DNA of 64,000 nucleotides, from NCBI GenBank assembly GCA_030068075.1, contig CM057826.1:97453804-97517803 (forward strand), written 5' to 3'. Both the position numbers and the translations under genes were made by a program. Below the pieces are notes generated by a model. The model had not been told where the DNA came from. It was given only the letters and a program-made list of their open reading frames with translations, and searched no databases. Source of the stretch: Paguma larvata (taxonomy: Eukaryota > Chordata > Mammalia > Carnivora > Viverridae). Below, piece by piece: positions 28,001 through 57,080 of this stretch (position 1 is its first letter; the number at the start of each line of letters is the position of its first letter).

Positions 28001-29974
28001 TGCAATAACGACCTTCTTATGTTGAAATTCTTTTAATTTCACAACATTATCTGTAAGTAGATATCTTTTAGCTACAAATAAAAGAAAAAAGCAAAATCAT
28101 TTTCATTCTTTTACAGTTAGTGAAGAACATGAATAGAAGTTTATTGTCTCTGGGGCGCCTGGGTAGCTTAGTCAGTTAAGTGCCCAACTTCAGCTCAGGT
28201 CATGATCTCATGGTTTGTATGTTTGAGTCCTACACTGGGCTCTGTGCTGACACCTCCGAGCCTGGAGCCTGCTTCGGATTCTGTCTCCCTTTCTCTCTGC
28301 CCCTCCCCTGCTCATCCTCTGTCTCTCTCTCCTCCACTTCTTTCTCTCTCCCAAAAGTAAATAACCATTAAAAAAAAAAAAAAAGGGAGTTGTCTCTTTC
28401 TAATAACTGATCTTCACTTAATGTAAATAATACACCTGGACAGCTACAAATGTCACCCTAGTGGGAAAAAAAAATCTCTAAACTATCAGAGAAGGCAAAT
28501 TCTCATCAAGTTTTATTTGTGTGTGTGAAAGGAGCTAGTAATTAACTATGTATGGAAATGGGTTGAGAGGAATCTGGGATGTGAAATACAAATGGACATG
28601 TCCCATCTGGTTACAGGATAACAAGTGAAAAAAAACAAACAAAGAAACAAAAAACAAAACTAAAAGTTACTGTTCAAATGTCAAGCTGGTATACCTAGTT
28701 TGGTTTATCCAGAAAAAAGCATATACTATAGACGAAAAAGCTACAGTGTGGCCACTGGAATTCCCTGCACTGCAATTTTTGAAAATGAGGAGTTTAGCTT
28801 CTCAGATTTGGACTGTCGGTATCAAAGTACATCAGAAACCACTGACCACAGCTTAGTAGAAAGGTAAGCTTGGGAAACATCATTTCTTTAGAATATTTGG
28901 CTGTGCATTCAGTGGAGTGTTGTCAAAGAAACATCCACTAAAAGACCTCTCTGTACTGCAGTAACAGCTTAACAATAAAGTGTTGTCTTGGGGCACCTGG
29001 GTTGCTCAGTTGGTTGAGCATCCGACTCTGGCTCAGGTTATGAACTCACAGTTCGTGAGTTCGAGCCCCACATCAGGCTGGCCAATGTTAGTACCAAGCC
29101 TACTTCAGATACTCTGTCCCTCCCTCTCAAAAATAAATAAAACATTAAAATTTTTTTTAAAAAGAAGTGTTGTCTATTTATGAGAAGGCAATCCACAGAA
29201 GTGGTTACAGCAGGAATACACTGTTGGGCTGCCTGAGGGCAAATCCCTCCTCTACCAGATTCCTCTGACTTTGGGCTAATTACTTGGCCTTGCTGTTTCC
29301 ACCTTTGAAAACAGAAAAAAATGGTACCTCTCTCAATGGGTGGTTTCAAGAGAAATGGAATATACTTAAAATGTAGAGTAATAGCTGGCACTTAAATATT
29401 TTATCATCACTCACCAGCATAATCAAATTTAATCATTCCCATAAAGCTATTAATGGACAATTTTACAAATGAAGAAACTTGCTCAAGGTCTTTCACACTG
29501 TTAGCCCTAAAGTTGGGACACCAAACTCAGTCTAAGACCTCGACTCCCACACTTTGTAGAACAGTACACCCACGGGGGAGAGGGATTTCGAGACAACAGC
29601 GTCAACCCATCTGAAGGACTACTATAGCCCGCAGGTCAAGACCCCAGCCTGGCTGTCCTCTGGTTCCCAGGCACAGGGGCTTCGACGACACCCAGGGGCC
29701 AGAGCTGCACACGCGCACAAGCCAAGGACACAAGAGCATAAGCTGCTCCAGGCCAGTGAGCGACTGAGGCGATTGTTTTTCCCCCCAAGCCATGCCTGCT
29801 AAGGTATCAATTTCCCGTCTGTCCCATTTCTCCCCTCCTTCACGACCAGTGGCCGCGGATACCTCCGAGAGGGCAGCGGCAGCTTGTGGAGCCTGAGCCT
29901 CCCACCCCGGGACACAGGGAACTCTGCAGCGTAAACAGCAAAACATGCTTCGGAAGCCGAACTGTGGCAGCCAT
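886..29974 (-). CDS. PTCD2: PTCD2, pentatricopeptide repeat domain protein 2 (nine exons, 3' end off window)
   Basis: Coding sequence is the join, on the minus strand, of 29974-29863, 28071-27979, 24428-24299, 20357-20240, 17322-17244, 16838-16747, 14896-14783, 9715-9641 and 999-886, totalling 927 nt or 309 codons without a stop. All introns are GT-AG and phases agree at every junction. The product matches what I recall of mammalian PTCD2, about 388 residues, so roughly the last 80 residues lie left of position 1. PTCD2 is a mitochondrial matrix PPR protein; family knowledge links it to maturation of mitochondrial transcripts, notably cytochrome b mRNA, and so to complex III. The clearest PPR-like helix pair spans exons 5-6 (residues about 176-212, core [13 protein letters not shown] then [11 protein letters not shown]). 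The N terminus is basic and Ser/Cys-rich, consistent with a matrix-targeting presequence. The gene is divergent from MRPS27 and shares its promoter. Confidence 0.96.
1510..1634. repeat. CCTATA/CCTTTA hexamer-like run and polypyrimidine tract
   Basis: Degenerate TACCTATACCTTTACC units (1510-1549) run into a T/C tract of TTTC and TTCC units (1553-1634). Confidence 0.9.
1753..1968 (-). mobile_element. CAN-SINE (feliform SINEC type)
   Basis: A full-length minus-oriented copy with poly-T start and GGCGCCCC at its right end. A 17-bp perfect duplication GTACTTGGCATTTAAAA flanks it at 1736-1752 and 1969-1985. Confidence 0.95.
3934..4518 (+). mobile_element. Solo LTR of an endogenous retrovirus (class II-like)
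   Basis: The 585-bp element starts TGTTGGGAGCC and ends CCCCGGCA (TG...CA termini). It is bounded by a perfect 6-bp target duplication TGATGC at 3928-3933 and 4519-4524. An AATAAA at 4362-4367 lies about 150 bp from the right end, as expected for a U3-R-U5 LTR in plus orientation. Six-bp duplications and the TGTTGGGAGCC start favour a betaretrovirus-like (ERVK/class II) origin. No internal viral genes are present. It lies in PTCD2 intron 8, antisense to the gene. Confidence 0.85.
5054..5272 (+). mobile_element. CAN-SINE
   Basis: Head GGCTGGGTGGCTCAGTCAG, B-box region, CT tract and A-tail are present. The flanks ACATTTAGCTGTGTTA and ACATTTTTCTGTGTTA form a diverged target duplication. Confidence 0.93.
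6640..6830 (+). mobile_element. MIR remnant
   Basis: GCTACAAGAACTTGGGTAAT followed by TTTGAATCTCCATTTTTCCA matches the MIR core. Confidence 0.6.
7875..8094 (-). mobile_element. CAN-SINE
   Basis: Poly-T/TTTATTTTTGAGAGAG start and a GCCACACAGGCACCC end mark a minus-oriented, moderately diverged copy with an expanded GA tract. Confidence 0.92.
8318..8500 (-). mobile_element. MIR remnant
   Basis: GATTATATGCCAGGTACTGT, ATGCATTATTCTTTCAATTT and CATAGAGGTTAAATAAGTTG follow the order of a MIR consensus. Confidence 0.65.
8516..8710 (+). mobile_element. CAN-SINE
   Basis: GGGGTGCCTGGGTGGCTCAG head with AAATAAAAAAGC tail. AAAAGTTTA repeats at both flanks as target duplication. Confidence 0.93.
9641..9715 (-). 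CDS. PTCD2: PTCD2 exon 8
   Basis: This 75-nt exon encodes 25 residues, [18 protein letters not shown] through CTNLN. The acceptor is TTCTAG and the donor GTGAGT. The conserved [10 protein letters not shown] helix identifies it. Confidence 0.94.
9876..10115 (+). mobile_element. CAN-SINE with long CT microsatellite
   Basis: Diverged head (GTACCCGGGTGACTCAG), followed by an expanded pure CT run of about 36 nt (10005-10040) and a second CT run before the AAATAAATGAATAAATAAAT tail. Confidence 0.92.
10005..10040. repeat. (CT)n microsatellite in a SINE
   Basis: About 18 pure CT units expanded from the SINE pyrimidine tract; a second CT run lies at about 10,062-10,081. Confidence 0.95.
10175..10390 (-). 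mobile_element. Old L1 3' end (L1MA-like)
   Basis: TTTTTATTGAAGTATAGTTG and the following GTGTACGGCATAGTGATTCA match the reverse of an old mammalian L1 3' UTR. It contains no coding frame. Confidence 0.75.
10424..10610 (-). mobile_element. CAN-SINE adjacent to L1
   Basis: Minus-oriented copy ending GCCACCCAGGCACC. It lacks part of the central region after AGTCGGCTCTGCACTGACAG. Target copies ACTGAGTTCCAGC (10411) and CTGAATTCTAGTTG (10611) flank it. Confidence 0.92.
10625..11388 (-). mobile_element. 5'-truncated carnivore L1, antisense
   Basis: A 760-bp reverse copy of the L1 3' end, from poly-T through the 3' UTR (ATTGTCAAATTGGTTTCCAT) into the end of ORF2 (GTGAGGTGGTATCTCAGTGC). Copies of the target (G/C)TGAATTCTAG and CAGAGTTCTAG are at 10611 and 11391. 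Confidence 0.9.
12293..12485 (+). mobile_element. CAN-SINE
   Basis: GAGGCGCCTGGGTGGCTTAA head and CAAAACAAAAACAAAAAC tail; the body is shorter than the consensus. Confidence 0.92.
12687..12710. repeat. AT-rich inverted repeat
   Basis: ATATGTGAA and TTCACATAT form a perfect 9-bp stem around a 6-nt loop, within an ATATAT-rich stretch. It is intronic and probably incidental. Confidence 0.8.
13572..13776 (-). mobile_element. CAN-SINE
   Basis: Minus-oriented copy ending GGCCACCCAGGTGCCCC. Flanks CAAATGGCATAACTT and TAAATGGTGTAACTT are the target duplication. Confidence 0.94.
14783..14896 (-). CDS. PTCD2: PTCD2 exon 7
   Basis: This in-frame exon of 114 nt encodes 38 residues, [18 protein letters not shown] through AVALALNQ. 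The acceptor is CTGCCAG and the donor GTAATA. Both edges are phase 0, as they are for exons 8 and 9. Confidence 0.95.
14897..16746. other. PTCD2 intron 6
   Basis: An L2-like remnant at 16,140-16,420; the rest is unassigned. Confidence 0.75.
16140..16420 (-). mobile_element. L2 3' end remnant
   Basis: GTGTACCAGGCACTGTTAGG followed by TCTAGTGGGGAGGATGAAAC is the reverse of an L2 3' end. Confidence 0.55.
16747..16838 (-). CDS. PTCD2: PTCD2 exon 6 (PPR repeat, second helix)
   Basis: This 92-nt exon completes the Ser codon and encodes 30 residues, [15 protein letters not shown] through FAICYKL. The acceptor is TTGGTAG and the donor GTAAGA. With exon 5 it forms the best PPR motif of the protein, ending MKNQDVKF before the next repeat begins at [12 protein letters not shown]. 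Confidence 0.95.
17244..17322 (-). CDS. PTCD2: PTCD2 exon 5 (PPR repeat, first helix)
   Basis: This 79-nt exon encodes [18 protein letters not shown] through GKYT and ends one base into a Ser codon. The acceptor is TTATTAG and the donor GTAAGT, a perfect consensus. The [15 protein letters not shown] stretch is a typical first PPR helix. Only 405 bp separate it from exon 6. Confidence 0.95.
17717..17940 (+). mobile_element. CAN-SINE
   Basis: Full-length copy with well-preserved B box (GGTTCGAGCCCCACG). A perfect 14-bp duplication AATATGAAAAGGCA lies at 17703-17716 and 17941-17954. Confidence 0.96.
18160..18640 (-). mobile_element. L2 LINE remnant
   Basis: Reverse of an L2 3' end: GACCCTGTTCTAGGGGCTGA, then GTCAGGGAAGGCTTTCTGAG and GTGAGCAAGGGGGATGGCAG. 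Confidence 0.65.
18625..18905 (+). mobile_element. hAT-Charlie-like remnant, same family as 31.3 kb
   Basis: AGCCATATATGTGGTTCTAC, GAACTAGCCACAGTCCAAGG and GGATAGTGGCTACGATACCA share the order of the 31.28-kb copy. Confidence 0.5.
20240..20357 (-). CDS. PTCD2: PTCD2 exon 4
   Basis: This 118-nt exon completes the Arg codon and encodes 39 residues beginning [19 protein letters not shown] and ending LELIKDQ. The acceptor is TTACCAG and the donor GTTATT. It belongs to the conserved central helical region of PTCD2. Confidence 0.95.
21240..21425 (+). mobile_element. Old L1 3' terminus
   Basis: TTAGTTGTCAATCATACCTC followed by AATAATACTGGAGGGAAAA corresponds to the terminal 3' UTR of L1M-type elements. 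Confidence 0.65.
21440..21680 (+). mobile_element. MIR, nearly full length
   Basis: AGTCCCAGCTCTTTTACTTA, ACCATGAGCAAGTTAGTTAA and CTCAGTTTCTTCATCTGTAA are the MIR body in order. Confidence 0.8.
22190..22520 (+). mobile_element. Ancient L1 fragment, sense
   Basis: Contains degraded late-ORF2 landmarks such as GGCATTATTCATACTGGTGA and ACATACAATGGAATATCATA. Confidence 0.65.
22601..22797 (+). mobile_element. CAN-SINE
   Basis: Copy in PTCD2 intron 3 flanked by AAAAAATCAGTAAGAAAA and the same sequence with one change (22583-22600, 22798-22815). Confidence 0.95.
24299..24428 (-). CDS. PTCD2: PTCD2 exon 3
   Basis: This 130-nt exon encodes [18 protein letters not shown] followed by a helix-rich segment ending AKNVIYR. 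The acceptor is CTTCCAG and the donor GTGAGG. It carries the Leu-rich helical region [17 protein letters not shown], which resembles the start of a PPR helix pair. Confidence 0.95.
25490..25705 (+). mobile_element. MIR
   Basis: GGCTCTGCCACTTGCATGCT, then AGAGCTACCTCATGGGGTAT and GCACAGGGCCTAGCATATAG are MIR landmarks. Confidence 0.7.
25995..26222 (+). mobile_element. CAN-SINE, first of a tandem pair
   Basis: Head GGGCACATAAGTGGCTCAG and tail AATAATAAACAATAAAAAAC. Its right flank is interrupted by the next SINE; the outer duplication TGAAAACAATG is at 25979 and 26451. Confidence 0.93.
26225..26450 (+). mobile_element. CAN-SINE, second of a tandem pair
   Basis: Head GGGGCACCTAGGTGGCTCAG and a long A/T tail. 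It appears to have landed in the tail of the preceding copy, with TTTTTTGA on both sides. Confidence 0.93.
27600..27725 (+). mobile_element. MER5A-like remnant
   Basis: GCAGTTCTCAGACTTTATTG and ACTCCCAGGTGCTGCTAATC are MER5A landmarks (hAT-Charlie non-autonomous element). Confidence 0.65.
27979..28071 (-). CDS. PTCD2: PTCD2 exon 2
   Basis: This 93-nt exon completes the split Ala codon and encodes [16 protein letters not shown] through LPGSK, ending one base into the next codon. The acceptor is TTTGTAG and the donor GTAATT. The [17 protein letters not shown] block is the conserved start of the mature protein in PTCD2 orthologs. Confidence 0.94.
28152..28385 (+). mobile_element. CAN-SINE
   Basis: GGGGCGCCTGGGTAGCTTAG head and a pure A14 tail, in PTCD2 intron 1 about 80 bp upstream of exon 2. 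Flanks share (T/G)TTGTCTCT. Confidence 0.94.
28990..29163 (+). mobile_element. CAN-SINE, shortened body
   Basis: A 174-bp copy missing part of the CT region, flanked by (A/G)AAGTGTTGTCT at 28977-28988 and 29164-29175. Confidence 0.94.
29260..29560. mobile_element. Two abutting MIR remnants
   Basis: A sense MIR (CTCTGACTTTGGGCTAATTA, about 29,260-29,390) is followed by an opposite-strand MIR (AATGAAGAAACTTGCTCAAG in plus reading, about 29,390-29,560). Orientation is mixed. They lie just upstream of the promoter CpG zone. Confidence 0.6.
29863..29974 (-). CDS. PTCD2: PTCD2 exon 1 (start codon and targeting region)
   Basis: The 112-nt coding part encodes 37 residues starting [13 protein letters not shown] and ending CRCPLG, then one base of a split codon before the donor GTATCC. 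The ATG at 29974 has a good context (A at -3, G at +4) and is the only in-frame ATG. The frame stays open upstream but begins only with a GTG near 30040. In the human protein as I remember it, an extra Met lies five residues upstream (MVRDS); here that position is Ala (AARDS), so initiation must use the second Met. Arg/Lys and hydrophobic residues without acids fit a mitochondrial presequence. Confidence 0.93.
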
Positions 29975-30091
29975 GCTGTCCCGGGCCGCAACAACTACGG
30001 GTGCCGGGGAAGGGGGCGGAGCATCAGTCTGTGACCCCACCCCTTCCTCTCCCGCAACCCCTGCACGTTCATCCTTTTGGTATGCTCCAAG
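29975..30091. promoter_or_regulatory. Bidirectional PTCD2/MRPS27 promoter core
   Basis: Only 117 bp separate the two start codons, so both 5' UTRs and the core promoter must lie here and in the flanking first exons. The segment is GC-rich with several CpGs, has no TATA box, and carries a GC box (GGGGGCGGAG, 30012-30021) and an ETS-like CTTCCTC (about 30051). A YY1-like CAAGATGGCAGC sits at 30088-30099, over the MRPS27 ATG. The CpG-rich zone continues from about 29,840 to 30,140. Divergent TATA-less promoters of this kind are typical of nuclear genes for mitochondrial proteins. Confidence 0.85.
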
Positions 30092-52390
<22,299 letters not shown>

Positions 52391-52439
52391 GTAAGTTTTC
52401 CATTTTATTTGACAATATATTCTCTCACAAAGGGTGGTA

Positions 52440-52960
52440 TGTATTATGCATAATGTTTAGCACCTTGCTTTTTAAGTTTGTGTTTTGAAGATATTTCCAT
52501 ATCGTTATATAGATAGCTTCCTCATTTTTTATAACTGCATCATATTCCGCATTGTGAATATATTATTTAAACCAGTTCCCTATTATAAGACCTTTAGGTC
52601 ATTTGCTTTTTCTTTATAGTAGGTGTAGTATGGTAATTAACCCTATACGCATGTAATTTTACACATAATCCTCATAAGTGTATGCATTTGTAATTATAAT
52701 AGCTGCTGCCAAATTGCTTTCCATTGAGATTTCACCAGCTGACGTTACTGGAGTAGAAAGGCCGCTTTTTACAGCTTAGCCAACAGGTGTTTTCACACTC
52801 TGAGATTTTTTGTCAGTCTGATAGGTGAACAATTCTCTGTATCTCTTCTCTACCTTTCTTATTCGAATGGAAATACGGTCTATATGCACTATTCGGCACC
52901 TATTTTTAATTAACACTCTATTTTAAAACTTTCTGGACATTACCACATTTACTGCATACT
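52440..52960 (-). mobile_element. Ancient L1 fragment, antisense
   Basis: Very diverged sequence with the L1-like landmarks CATATTCCGCATTGTGAATA and GCTGCCAAATTGCTTTCCAT. Family assignment is tentative. Confidence 0.5.
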
Positions 52961-53272
52961 TTCCCACAGCTGTGAACAGTCCCACTGTGTACTACAGACA
53001 CGCTCACCCTTGTGTACAAAGAAAAAGAAGCTTGTTCACTATAGCACCATCTGTAGTAGCAAAAGATGTGAATAACTTAAAGCTTGTTAAATAAGGTACT
53101 GGCCAAATAATTTCTGATTTTTTCTTATAGTTGGTGTTTCATCTCTCAGAAAAAAATGATACCTTACAACTTTTAATTGTGATTCCTTATTGTGATTTTA
53201 AAGATCTGTTTTATGATTCGTTTCAATTCCTGGGTTTCAAAAACAGACTCAAATTGAAACTTAAAATGTTTT

Positions 53273-53469
53273 GGGGCGCCTGGGTGGCTCATTCGGTTAA
53301 GCATCTGACTCTTGATTTCAGCTCAAGTCACGATTTCATGGTTTATGAGTTCAAGCCCCATGTCCAGCTATGTGCTGACAAGGTAGAGCCTGCTTGGGAT
53401 TCTCTCTCTCTGCCCCTCCCTGGCTTGCACTCTCTCTCTCTCTCAAAATAAATAAACTTAAAAAAAAAA
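53273..53469 (+). mobile_element. CAN-SINE
   Basis: Copy with a perfect 16-bp duplication AAACTTAAAATGTTTT at both ends (53257-53272, 53470-53485). Confidence 0.95.
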
Positions 53470-53573
53470 AAACTTAAAATGTTTTTAGTAAGCATTACAT
53501 TAGAATTTGCCATTTGCCCTTTGTTTTGATTAAGAGAGTTTTTATTTTTTCCATCTGGGTATTTTTTATTATT

Positions 53574-53767
53574 ATTTTTTAATGTTTATTTTATTTTTGA
53601 GAGAGGGCATGCGTGGGGAAGGGGCAGACAGAGAGGGGGACAGAGGCTTCCAAGCGGGCTCCGTGGTGACAGCAGCGAACTGGATGCGTGGCTTGAACTC
53701 ATGAACCGAAGATCATGACCTGAGCCAAAGTTAGATGCTCAAGCGACTAAGCCATACAGGCCCCCCC
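53574..53767 (-). mobile_element. CAN-SINE, diverged
   Basis: Minus-oriented copy with TTTATTTTTGAGAGAGGG start and degraded end GCCATACAGGCCCCCC. Confidence 0.9.
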
Positions 53768-53960
53768 GATACATTTTTTAAAGCTTTCATGATATTAAGG
53801 AAAATGTATTCAATTTTCTTTTATGTGATTTTGCTACATAGTAATGAGCCTTTTTTTTCTTTGTGAATTGGGTAAATTCTGCCACCGTTTTGGTGTTTCC
53901 TGTACAAATGTAAATCTTAAGTACATTAGATTTCACACCTGAAATTTATATATATATTTA

Positions 53961-54162
53961 TTTATTTAAAAGTTCATTTAGTTTTGAGAGAGAGAGATAG
54001 CGAGTGTGCACGGTAGTAGGGGAGCGACAAAGAGAATCCCAAACAGGCTCTCTGCTGCTAGTGCAGAGCCTGATGCAGGGATCGAATCCATGAACAGTAA
54101 GATCATGACCTGAGCTGAAACCAAAAGTCAGACGCTCAACCAAATGGGCCACCCAGGCACCC
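53961..54162 (-). mobile_element. CAN-SINE
   Basis: Minus-oriented copy ending GGCCACCCAGGCACCC, 190 bp from the preceding SINE. Confidence 0.92.
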
Positions 54163-54544
54163 TTAAAAACATTTATTTTTAAATCTAAGATTGCCTCTAA
54201 CAATGTCTTAATTTTAAATTCTAGGTCCTGAAATCATAATTGCAAGTATCCTCCTACCCTTCATTAAGATAAATATAAATGTATTCCTTGAAGAGAGTAA
54301 GCCCTGCCTTTTTTAGTGGTTCTTTGGCATTGTAGGGCTCCTTTGATAGTTGTTTCTGCCTGTAGTGGCAAGTGTATTCGGGCTAGCATCTTCCAAGTTC
54401 CCATTCTTTTGATTTGTTGATGGCAAAATGCAGAAAATAGTCCCAATGTTAAAGAGAAATTATTTCTTAGATTTCTGTCCTGTGGGACACAGTGCCATGG
54501 TTTTGGAAGAAATATATCCCAAATTTACAAATACCTCTGTAGTA

Positions 54545-54670
54545 TATAATTGATTTCAGTGATTCAACTTTCAGCAAGTGTTTACTGAGTACCTGTTACA
54601 TGCATGGGCAGTGTCCAAGGTTTTGGAATATAGAAATCAAGTTAAAGACTGTCCCATTCCTCATACATTA
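54545..54670 (-). mobile_element. L2 or MIR remnant
   Basis: AAGTGTTTACTGAGTACCTG and the following segment match the common L2/MIR terminal motif in reverse. Too diverged to separate the two. Confidence 0.5.
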
Positions 54671-56861
54671 AACTGAGAAATTTAAATCCCACCTTTAAGA
54701 CCATCATGATTCTTCTCATGATGTCAGTTTTGTTAGGCTTAGATTTTTACTGCGAGTTTCATACATTCTTTTTCATGTTCCCAGATAGATCATGTAGAAG
54801 ACTCTTATCCATCTTAAGATGAGCCACTGTTTAATTTGACATCCCATCCTTTGCTTAATCAAAACCAATATTCTAATATACTGAATGTCAACTATATACT
54901 TCAGTAAAAAACCAACTAATGTTCTAATTATGACATCTCTTTATTTATGTCGTTTCACCTTCCTTCCATTGCCAAGAAAATTGGGTCTCTTTTTCTCAGA
55001 TTTTTTTTTAAAGAAATAAACATTTTGTGACTTCATGAGATTACTGTTCTATGTGTATGGGACTAGGTATAACTCCAAAAATTGCATCAAGATGTAGATA
55101 ATGGAGGGTGGCTACATTAACTCATTAGCTAAATGTCTCATTCCTGCTTTCCAGCCTTAGAGGATATATAAAGGTTGTGTCTCAGCAAAATTAGAAGTTA
55201 CAAGTTATGAACTCTCGAGGTTTCTCTCCATTAATTGAAGTCAGGAATGTCAGTCCCGAAGACACCAAGGGCTTCTGGTATTTCCACCAGTTAGGTCTTC
55301 AGCGTGTAGTCGTTGTGATGCCCAGCATCCCCACATGAGATGACAGTAGACCTCTTAGAGAAACTTAGGATCACAAGTCTAGGATGAGTAAATGAAGCCA
55401 TTTCTTAATCCCAAACAACCGACAGCTTCTTGGGAGGATTTCTCACTCCCTGGGCAGTACCATCTTTGAGGGAAGACCCACAACAGGACTTTGGGCTGCC
55501 ACCTCTGTCATTAGCTCAACTTTCTCTCTGCCTCAGCCTGTGCAGGTCAGGCTCGGCAAGCAGAGCCTACCTGCTGCATTCTCCCATCTTCTAGTGGTCA
55601 GTCTCCCCACTGAGGATGTAAACAGTATTGGAGCCAGAGAAGTTGGGAGCCTTGCGTGGTCAGTGGAGAGCTGCCTGAGCGTCTGCCATTGACTCAGGTG
55701 CATGAGTTCCAGCATTCAGGGTGCTGCTGGCACAGGCCCGCTTGTTACCATTCTATGGTCCCAGGGGAGAATTTCAGCCTTTGAAACTCCTGAGGGACAC
55801 AGGGTTAAAAGTTTAGGGGCTTCAAGATTGAGAGTCCCTGGGATCATTTAAGGAGAGTTAGAAAGGCTGCTTTTGAGAGAGTATGAGGGAGAAGAATATC
55901 CAAACACCCCTATTTGGCCTGCGGTCTGTTCCCTGGGGCCTGCAACCTGATGGTCATCTTTTCCTCCACTGTTCCTTAACAACAACAAAAAATAAACAAG
56001 AACAAAACCAAAAACGAGGAAAGGGAAACGATGCTTTAAACAAAGGAATAATGTGAACTAAACGTGATTACAGCAGTTAATAACAGACACTATATGGGTT
56101 GACAAGAAAAAGAGTCTCTGATAATATTCTACACATCTAATGGGAAAATAGAACAAGAGTAAAAATGATTACAACAGCACAAATGCTGAACTGAAGTACA
56201 AGAAACAAAATCCGCCAGTAAGAAACAAGAGAAGGCATGCTAAAGACTGTTGGGCTATAAAAAAAATAAAGGAAACAAGACTAAAATAGAATAAAACAGT
56301 GAAAAAGGAAATGAAGAAAGGAGAACCCGATCCTCCACATACTGTATTCACACAATGTGTATAGATACGGCCGGGAGAGCGGAAAACAGGCATAGACATG
56401 CTATTGCACTAATACTCTCAGCACCTTCTTTGTGAGTGGTTTTCAAGCTGCTTCCAAGAAGCTCTGGAGTTGATTGCTCACTGGGGCGCCAGGGGTGTGG
56501 GCTGGGGAGGAAAAGGCAGTGACAGAGAAGCCAGGCATTGCTGCCACCAGCCCTCTGCTTCTGTTTCTGCTTCTCTTTAAGCTAGGGGAAGCTGTGCCTC
56601 CAGCTGCTTTATGTATATATCAGAGTCTGCAGAGAGAATTCAGAGAGGTGTGAACTTTGATGAGAATAAAGCTATGTATTTATTTTCACTAACCTCTCGG
56701 TAATATTTAGCATTTCCTTCAATTATGAATATTTGCAACAGATCACACTATCATAACCAACATGTGTCTTTCTTGTTAATAAAAGCAGATTTTTCAAATG
56801 TCATACATTTGTTACAGATATCTTGACAAATAATGCTCACCACTCCTTAGAAATTACATTT

Positions 56862-57080
56862 GGGGGACCCTTGGGTGGCTTGTTCAGCTCAGGTCATGAT
56901 CTTGTGGTTCCTGAGTTTGAGCCCCACATCGGGCTCTGTGCTGACAGCTCAGAGCCTAGAGCCTGCCTCGGATTCTGTGTCTCGAGACCCTCCTTGTCTG
57001 CCCTTCCCCCAGTCACACTCTGCCTCTCTTTCTCTCTCTCTCTCTCTCTGTCTCTGTCTCTGTCTCTCAAAAAATACATA
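56862..57080 (+). mobile_element. CAN-SINE with A-box deletion
   Basis: The head GACCCTTGGGTGGCTTG joins straight to GTTCAGCTCAGG, so about 25 nt including the second half of the A-box region are missing. The B box, CT tract and tail are present. Confidence 0.92.

Larger units (their letters stand above)
28072..29862. other. PTCD2 intron 1
   Basis: Two SINEs and two MIRs. The last 250 bp (from about 29,610) rise in GC content toward the shared promoter. Confidence 0.8.

Noticed and set aside
29602..29994. 130-codon minus-strand frame over PTCD2 exon 1
   Set aside because: It overlaps exon 1 in a different frame and runs into intron 1; GC-rich promoter DNA has few stops.
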